Source: Aureispira sp. | GTDB lineage: Bacteria; Bacteroidota; Bacteroidia; Chitinophagales; Saprospiraceae | Reading direction: 5' to 3' | DNA: 46,369 nucleotides | Assembly (NCBI GenBank): GCA_024222455.1 | Contig: JAAEPD010000127.1 | Span: 1-46,369, forward strand | In this document: piece by piece, positions 42,543 through 46,369 of the stretch | Position numbering within the stretch: the stretch's first letter is position 1 | How the letters are laid out: the number at the start of each line of letters is the position of its first letter | Made by a program: the position numbers and the translations under genes | The notes under the pieces: generated by a model | Database searches by the model: none | What the model was told of the DNA's origin: nothing | Seen by the model: the letters and a program-made list of their open reading frames with translations, nothing else

Positions 42543-44671
42543 TGTTGGTAGAAGAACCTATACAAGCCATCAGTATCAAAAACATAGCCCTCATTGGCAA
42601 TCCTAATGCAGGAAAAACATCTCTGTTCAACAGCCTAACAGGCATGAATCAACATGTTGGTAATTTTACGGGGGTAACTGTAGACAAAAAGGTTGGACAA
42701 TTTTCCACTGCGGATAAACAAAAGTTTGACTTAATTGATTTGCCAGGGATCTATAGCCTTTTTGCAAAATCAGAAGATGAGCATGTTGTTTTAGAAACTC
42801 TATTGAATCCTGAGACCCAACCTGACTTAGTTATTATTCTGCTAGATGCATTGCATCTACAGCGGAGTCTATTACTATTCACTCAAATTCAAGATTTAGG
42901 CTTTAGGGTGTTGCCTGTTCTTAATATGCTTGAGTTGGCTGAACAAGAAGGCAACCATATTAGTATCACACAACTGGAGGAACACATTGCGCAAAAGATT
43001 GTAACCATTAATGCTAGAACAGGCAAAGGCATTTCTTCTCTAAAAGAAGCTGTTGCTAAATCTAAAGCACTCCCCAAAGGATCTTCTAGACTAGAGACAA
43101 TAAGTCATGAATGGGAAAACACACTAAAAATCAATAATCTTGCTCAAACAAATTTTGCAGCATTGTTGATGGCTGTTCAATATCAAAATTTATCGTTTTT
43201 AAATACTTCGGAAAGGGCTTCTATTGCAGATATAATTGAGTCTTATAATATCAATATACTCAAAGTTCAGGTAGATAATACAGCAGAACGTTTAGGGCAA
43301 ATCCATGACTGGTTGCATCCTACAACTAACCCAACACTCCACATAGATCCGCCATCAAGCACTTTTACAAGTATAGCAGACAAAATTATTTTGCACCCTA
43401 TTGGAGGCTATCTAATTTTTTTAGGGGTATTAATGGTTATGTTTCAAGCTATATTTAGTTTAGCAGCCTACCCTATGGATTGGATTGATGCCGGAATGGC
43501 AAATTTGATTACTAGTGTTCAAAGCACTTTTCCAGAACATTTCCTAACTGCATTATTTACAGATGGACTACTAGCAGGGATAGGTGGTGTCTTAATCTTT
43601 GTGCCACAGATTGCTATACTTTTTGCATTCATAGCTGTACTAGAAGAGAGTGGCTATATGAGTCGAGTCATGTTTATCATGGATAAAATCATGCGTCGCT
43701 TTGGTCTTAATGGGCAAAGTGTTGTTCCGTTAGTATCTGGACTGGCTTGTGCTGTTCCAGCTATCATGGCTGCTCGAAGTATTCCGAATGGAAAAGAACG
43801 ATTAATTACAATATTTGTCACTCCATTTATTAGCTGTGCCGCAAGACTCCCAGTCTACCTTATTATTATAGCTCTAGTTATACCTAACACTACCGTTTTT
43901 GGATTTTTTGGACTGCAAGGTTTAGTCCTTTTAGGATTATATTTAGCAGGTTTAGCAGCTACTTTGATTACAGCTTGGTTGGCCAATCTTTTTATAAAAA
44001 GTGATGAGGAGAGTTTCTTTATCATGGATTTGCCAACTTACAAAATGCCTCGATGGAAGAATATAGGTATTACTATTTGGCAAAAGATAAAAACCTTTGT
44101 GTGGGATGCTGGTAAAATTATAGTTGCCTTATCTATTCTACTTTGGGTATTGGCCTCTTATGGCTCACCCGAAGCAATGCAAGCAGCTGAAACTACTGCT
44201 AAAACAGAATATCAACAAGCTCCTGAACAATACAATAATTTAGAAAACTTGATTGCCGCTAAAAAACTGGAGGCCTCTTATTTAGGCCAATTGGGACAAA
44301 GCATAGAGCCGGTCATTCAACCTTTGGGTTATGACTGGAAAATAGGAATTGCACTGCTTTCTTCTTTTGCAGCACGAGAGGTATTTGTTGGGTCTTTGGC
44401 TACTATTTATAACGTTGGTGAAGCTGATTCTGATCTACCACTGATACAGCGTCTAAAAAATGAAAAACGTCCAGAAACGGGTGAGCCTGTATACGACTTA
44501 GCCCTAGGACTATCTTTACTAATATTCTATGTATTGGCTATGCAATGTATGAGTACTTTAGCTATCACCAAAAAAGAAACGAACTCTTGGAAATGGCCTA
44601 TGGCTCAACTAGTCTTGATGACTGGTGTTGCTTATATTGCTGCCTTAGTTATTTATCAATTATTGAGTTAA
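42542..44671 (+). CDS. feoB: Ferrous iron transporter FeoB
   Basis: 709 residues. The N-terminal GTPase has G1 GNPNAGKTS (19-27), G2 with GNFTGVTVDKK (40-50) and G3 DLPG (66-69). The G4 site reads NMLE (128-131) rather than NxxD. The membrane domain holds two gate motifs, GLACAVPAIMAARSI (about 400) and FAAREVFVGSLA (about 610), each with the expected central residues. Topology is about 8-10 helices. FeoB imports Fe(II) into the cytosol. It follows feoA by a 1-bp stop/start overlap. The last four bases (TTAA) also serve as the stop of a small convergent ORF. Confidence 0.93.
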   Translation: MLVEEPIQAISIKNIALIGNPNAGKTSLFNSLTGMNQHVGNFTGVTVDKKVGQFSTADKQKFDLIDLPGIYSLFAKSEDEHVVLETLLNPETQPDLVIILLDALHLQRSLLLFTQIQDLGFRVLPVLNMLELAEQEGNHISITQLEEHIAQKIVTINARTGKGISSLKEAVAKSKALPKGSSRLETISHEWENTLKINNLAQTNFAALLMAVQYQNLSFLNTSERASIADIIESYNINILKVQVDNTAERLGQIHDWLHPTTNPTLHIDPPSSTFTSIADKIILHPIGGYLIFLGVLMVMFQAIFSLAAYPMDWIDAGMANLITSVQSTFPEHFLTALFTDGLLAGIGGVLIFVPQIAILFAFIAVLEESGYMSRVMFIMDKIMRRFGLNGQSVVPLVSGLACAVPAIMAARSIPNGKERLITIFVTPFISCAARLPVYLIIIALVIPNTTVFGFFGLQGLVLLGLYLAGLAATLITAWLANLFIKSDEESFFIMDLPTYKMPRWKNIGITIWQKIKTFVWDAGKIIVALSILLWVLASYGSPEAMQAAETTAKTEYQQAPEQYNNLENLIAAKKLEASYLGQLGQSIEPVIQPLGYDWKIGIALLSSFAAREVFVGSLATIYNVGEADSDLPLIQRLKNEKRPETGEPVYDLALGLSLLIFYVLAMQCMSTLAITKKETNSWKWPMAQLVLMTGVAYIAALVIYQLLS

Positions 44672-44838
44672 GTTTTATCAAAAAAAGCTCTTCTAGCTTT
44701 AATGGTTTCTAAATGTACTGCTGCAAAACTTCTTTGCTGATGTTTAGACAATGCCCATGTATATATAATCATGGGTGGATAACTATTAGGTTTTGCTGCC
44801 AAATCTTCTAAACCCTTAATTAGGTTTTGCCAATAATA
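44668..44838 (-). pseudogene. Possible gene remnant between feoB and a miniature element
   Basis: A minus-strand frame of 57 codons, with no recognised family, reads WQNLIKGLEDLAAKPNSYPP and onwards to ARRAFFDKT. It is open through the whole 170-bp gap and its stop lies inside TTAA at the feoB end. Its only in-frame ATGs lie within the inverted-repeat element at 44836-44916, which would add a leader starting MYILTMDWYY. It may be the C-terminal end of a gene cut by the element, or a chance ORF. Confidence 0.25.
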
Positions 44839-44916
44839 CCAATCCATAGTTAGAATATACACTAATTTCTGTGCAATTTAGCTTCTTACTGCGTTATTTT
44901 AACTATGGATTGGTAT
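44836..44916 (+). mobile_element. Miniature inverted-repeat element, short copy (81 bp)
   Basis: Its ends ATACCAATCCATAGTTA and TAACTATGGATTGGTAT-type sequences (ATACCAATCCATAGTT at left, AACTATGGATTGGTAT at right) are perfect inverted repeats of 16 bp. Read on the minus strand, it matches the copy at 46053-46212 for about 60 bases (AACGCAGTAAGAAGCTAAAT...) with two differences, but lacks a 79-base internal segment between two AAAAT sites. A TA dinucleotide lies outside CCAATCC at both ends and could be the target-site duplication. It carries no gene. Confidence 0.75.
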
Positions 44917-44919
44917 AAG

Positions 44920-45153
44920 GTGTATGGTGAGCAATCTGTAGAACAAATGGCTACTGTGGAAATTTTCCATCTCAATGGAACATTAATAAAACAACAAGAA
45001 ATAACAAATTTAAAATCAACTATTGATTTAAATGACCTTAATAATGGTGCTTATATGCTCAGAATAATATCTGATAATGCAGTTGATACCCAACCTTTTC
45101 TTGAGTTTGACAGTTTGCGGCAGAAAACAGGCGAAAAAAAACAAAGAATCTAG
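44920..45153 (+). pseudogene. Orphan T9SS type A sorting-domain fragment
   Basis: The frame reads ATVEIFHLNGTLIKQQEI, then STIDLNDLNNGAYMLRI and SDNAVDTQPF. This is the typical second half of a type A T9SS sorting tail (compare FKLQIYNVSGQVVYEHQQ and LNSLTSGMYFVRL in the giant protein). The usual 'YPNP' start and all passenger domains are missing: the frame begins in the inverted-repeat element at 44836-44916, whose outward ATG would give MDWYK. The end (LEFDSLRQKTGEKKQRI) does not fit a sorting tail either, so both sides are disrupted. It is likely a remnant of a secreted protein gene, truncated by insertion or deletion. Bases 45154-45282 hold nothing that I can identify. Confidence 0.6.
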
Positions 45154-45282
45154 GTTTAACAAGGGTTTCAGGGTTTGTCTTCAAAAATCTTGCAGGGCGA
45201 AAATACTTTGATAGATTCGATAAAATGTCGTATATTGCGGAATGGCATTTCTAAAAATAGACAAGAAAATACAACAGCTTAC

Positions 45283-46038
45283 TTATTGTCTGTATTTGGG
45301 TAATGTATTTACAGTAATAGTTGGCACTTCTCTCACCTTATTCCCTCTTATTGTGGCTCTTATATTAAATTCATAACTAACAGTACCACAAGGCAATAAA
45401 CTTTTATTAAAAGCAGGCTTACCTTTATATCTTCTTGACATCTTCTCCTTCTTGGATCTTGCATATTGGTAAACTTTTTTACTAGAAAGCCTATAATCAA
45501 GGGCTCCAATATGATATTTCTTAAAATCGGTATCATTTATATATTCATGAACAACCATATTCCCTATAGAATTAACGGCTGTAACAGAAAATCCCGTAAT
45601 CTCACAACGTGAAATTAATGGATGGTTTCGAATCTCAGGGATCTCCGCTAGTGAATATATTTGGGTAGGTTTAATTGCCTTTCCTCCTCTTAGCTCTATT
45701 CCTATAAGATCTATTACTTTACCTGCATTTGTTTTGGCTTTCACGTCTGCAAATATGCACTGAACTCCAGGTTGGCTACAAAGCCCTACATATTGTGCAG
45801 GGATTTTATCCCCTTTTATTCGAATAGGTACTGGACAATTTTTAACATAATAAAGCACTGCACTTGTTACTTTTTCGCCTGTATCAATCTGTTCGTAATA
45901 TTGATATATAGAACTTATAGATGTAGCGGTTCTAAGGGTAGGAGCAGGGTCCCCACAGTTACTTACTTGGCTTATTCCCAAAGTACTATTAATAAAAAAA
46001 AGCAGGATTAGAATTACATATCTCATAATTAATTTCAT
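45283..46038 (-). CDS. Secreted protein of unknown function
   Basis: 251 residues with a signal peptide (about 1-24, ending TLGISQ), followed by VSNCGDPAPTLRTATSISS. Six cysteines occur in the mature part (in SNCGD, KNCPV, GLCSQ, VQCIF, SRCEI and LPCGT), suggesting three disulfides and a compact extracellular fold. It has beta-rich segments (FSVTAVNSIGNMVVHEYIN, EFNIRATIRGNKVREVPTITV) and a basic patch (RSKKEKMSRRYKGK). No T9SS tail or lipobox. I do not recognise it. It lies between two inverted copies of the miniature element, with an orphan sorting-domain fragment beside it, so it may have come with a rearrangement. Confidence 0.65.
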   Translation of the reverse strand: MKLIMRYVILILLFFINSTLGISQVSNCGDPAPTLRTATSISSIYQYYEQIDTGEKVTSAVLYYVKNCPVPIRIKGDKIPAQYVGLCSQPGVQCIFADVKAKTNAGKVIDLIGIELRGGKAIKPTQIYSLAEIPEIRNHPLISRCEITGFSVTAVNSIGNMVVHEYINDTDFKKYHIGALDYRLSSKKVYQYARSKKEKMSRRYKGKPAFNKSLLPCGTVSYEFNIRATIRGNKVREVPTITVNTLPKYRQ

Positions 46039-46052
46039 TGAAGTTTAGACTT

Positions 46053-46212
46053 ATACCAATCCATAGTTAAAATATGCCTATAAATTCAAAGGAATTTAGT
46101 TTCTAACAAGGCATTTTTTGAAGGGATAGCCTCAGTTATCGCTGAAAAAAATAACGCAGTAAGAAGCTAAATTGCACAGAAATTAGTGTAGATTCTAGCT
46201 ATGGATTGGTAT
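46053..46212 (+). mobile_element. Miniature inverted-repeat element, long copy (160 bp)
   Basis: Ends are ATACCAATCCATAG and CTATGGATTGGTAT, perfect inverted repeats of 14 bp, extended by near matches. The right 60 bases are almost identical to the reverse complement of the copy at 44836-44916, and the left 20 bases match its other end. The internal 79 bases (from about 46076) are absent from the short copy. No coding sequence is present, so it must depend on a transposase elsewhere. TA at both outer edges is compatible with TA-targeting transposition (as in IS630/mariner relatives), which is inference. Confidence 0.75.
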
Positions 46213-46252
46213 TATTACTAAGAACATGTTTAAAAATTAAAGCAAGTAAAGT

Positions 46253-46369
46253 TTAAAAACGGTTTAATAAAATTTGGTAATTAGCCCAAAAAATCCAAGT
46301 TTCCGAACTATTCGTCGTTTTTTCATAGTCTTTGGAATGTCTTCGGAAGAAATTAAGCCATGCAAAAGA
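46253..46369 (-). CDS. IS5-family transposase, C-terminal fragment (continues past the right edge)
   Basis: The minus strand is open from the window edge to a TAA at 46253, giving the last 38 residues. FAWLNFFRRHSKDYEKT followed by ETWIFWANYQILLNRF matches the C-terminus of IS5-type DDE transposases, which read 'FxWLxxxRRLSKDYE...' at this position. The rest lies outside the window, so intactness cannot be judged. The adjoining AAGAACATGTTTAAAAATTAA (46220-46240) is a plausible end of the element, 7 bases from the miniature element. Confidence 0.75.
   Translation of the reverse strand, partial: SFAWLNFFRRHSKDYEKTTNSSETWIFWANYQILLNRF

Noticed and set aside
44668-44862. Reading the small frame beside feoB as an intact gene from 44862
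   Set aside because: Its start codons lie inside the miniature element, so it was listed only as a possible remnant up to the element boundary.
45772-46011. 79-codon plus-strand frame
   Set aside because: It is antisense to the secreted protein gene at 45283, which has a signal peptide.

Overview
The window looks like chromosomal DNA from a low-GC member of the Bacteroidota, most likely a Saprospiria-type (Aureispira-like) marine bacterium. The phylum is supported by a C-terminal type IX secretion (T9SS) sorting domain on a 3068-residue protein, by many lipoprotein signal peptides, by TTTG / TAnnTTTG promoters (best seen before tRNA-Asp and before the gene at 24178), by AT-rich leaders without clear Shine-Dalgarno sites, and by a two-domain FISUMP lipoprotein. 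The class and genus are inference.

Layout. 1-2238 is the N-terminal 746 residues of a large secreted Ig-repeat protein that runs off the left edge. 2291-3373 is an OmpA-family protein. tRNA-Asp follows, with its own promoter and terminator. 4518-10209 is a block of minus-strand housekeeping and envelope genes: metallophosphoesterase, RNase Z-like hydrolase, membrane protein, GT9 heptosyltransferase and two tandem-domain universal stress proteins. 10475-15181 reads plus: an LRR protein with a BRCT-like segment, a FISUMP lipoprotein, two small lipoproteins and a small membrane protein. A nucleoside hydrolase (15178-16050) is convergent with these. 16198-19458 is a TPR-CHAT protease-like protein, followed on the other strand by three TPR-type lipoproteins. 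21675-24729 holds a secreted two-part protein, homogentisate 1,2-dioxygenase and a small secreted protein.

25077-32705 is a surface polysaccharide locus: DUF4340 protein, Wzx-like flippase, Wzz-like co-polymerase, Wzy/WaaL-like polymerase, PhyH-type dioxygenase and UDP-HexNAc dehydrogenase. No glycosyltransferase or Wza lies inside it. It is followed by the giant T9SS cargo protein at 32898-42104. Most of that protein is nine consecutive modules of about 295 residues. The first five are exactly 891 bp long and the rest 888, 882, 885 and 873 bp. A PKD-like domain and a type A sorting tail close it. feoA-feoB come next, translationally coupled.

The right end (44.7-46.4 kb) is mobile-element debris: two copies of a small inverted-repeat element (81 and 160 bp, opposite orientation), an orphan T9SS sorting-domain fragment, an unrecognised secreted protein and the C-terminus of an IS5-type transposase at the edge. 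Items that most deserve follow-up are the modular giant protein with its constant period, the LRR-BRCT fusion, the CHAT/TPR-lipoprotein cluster, the paired miniature elements whose ends supply start codons, and two highly structured intergenic regions (13365-13466 and 24838-24999).
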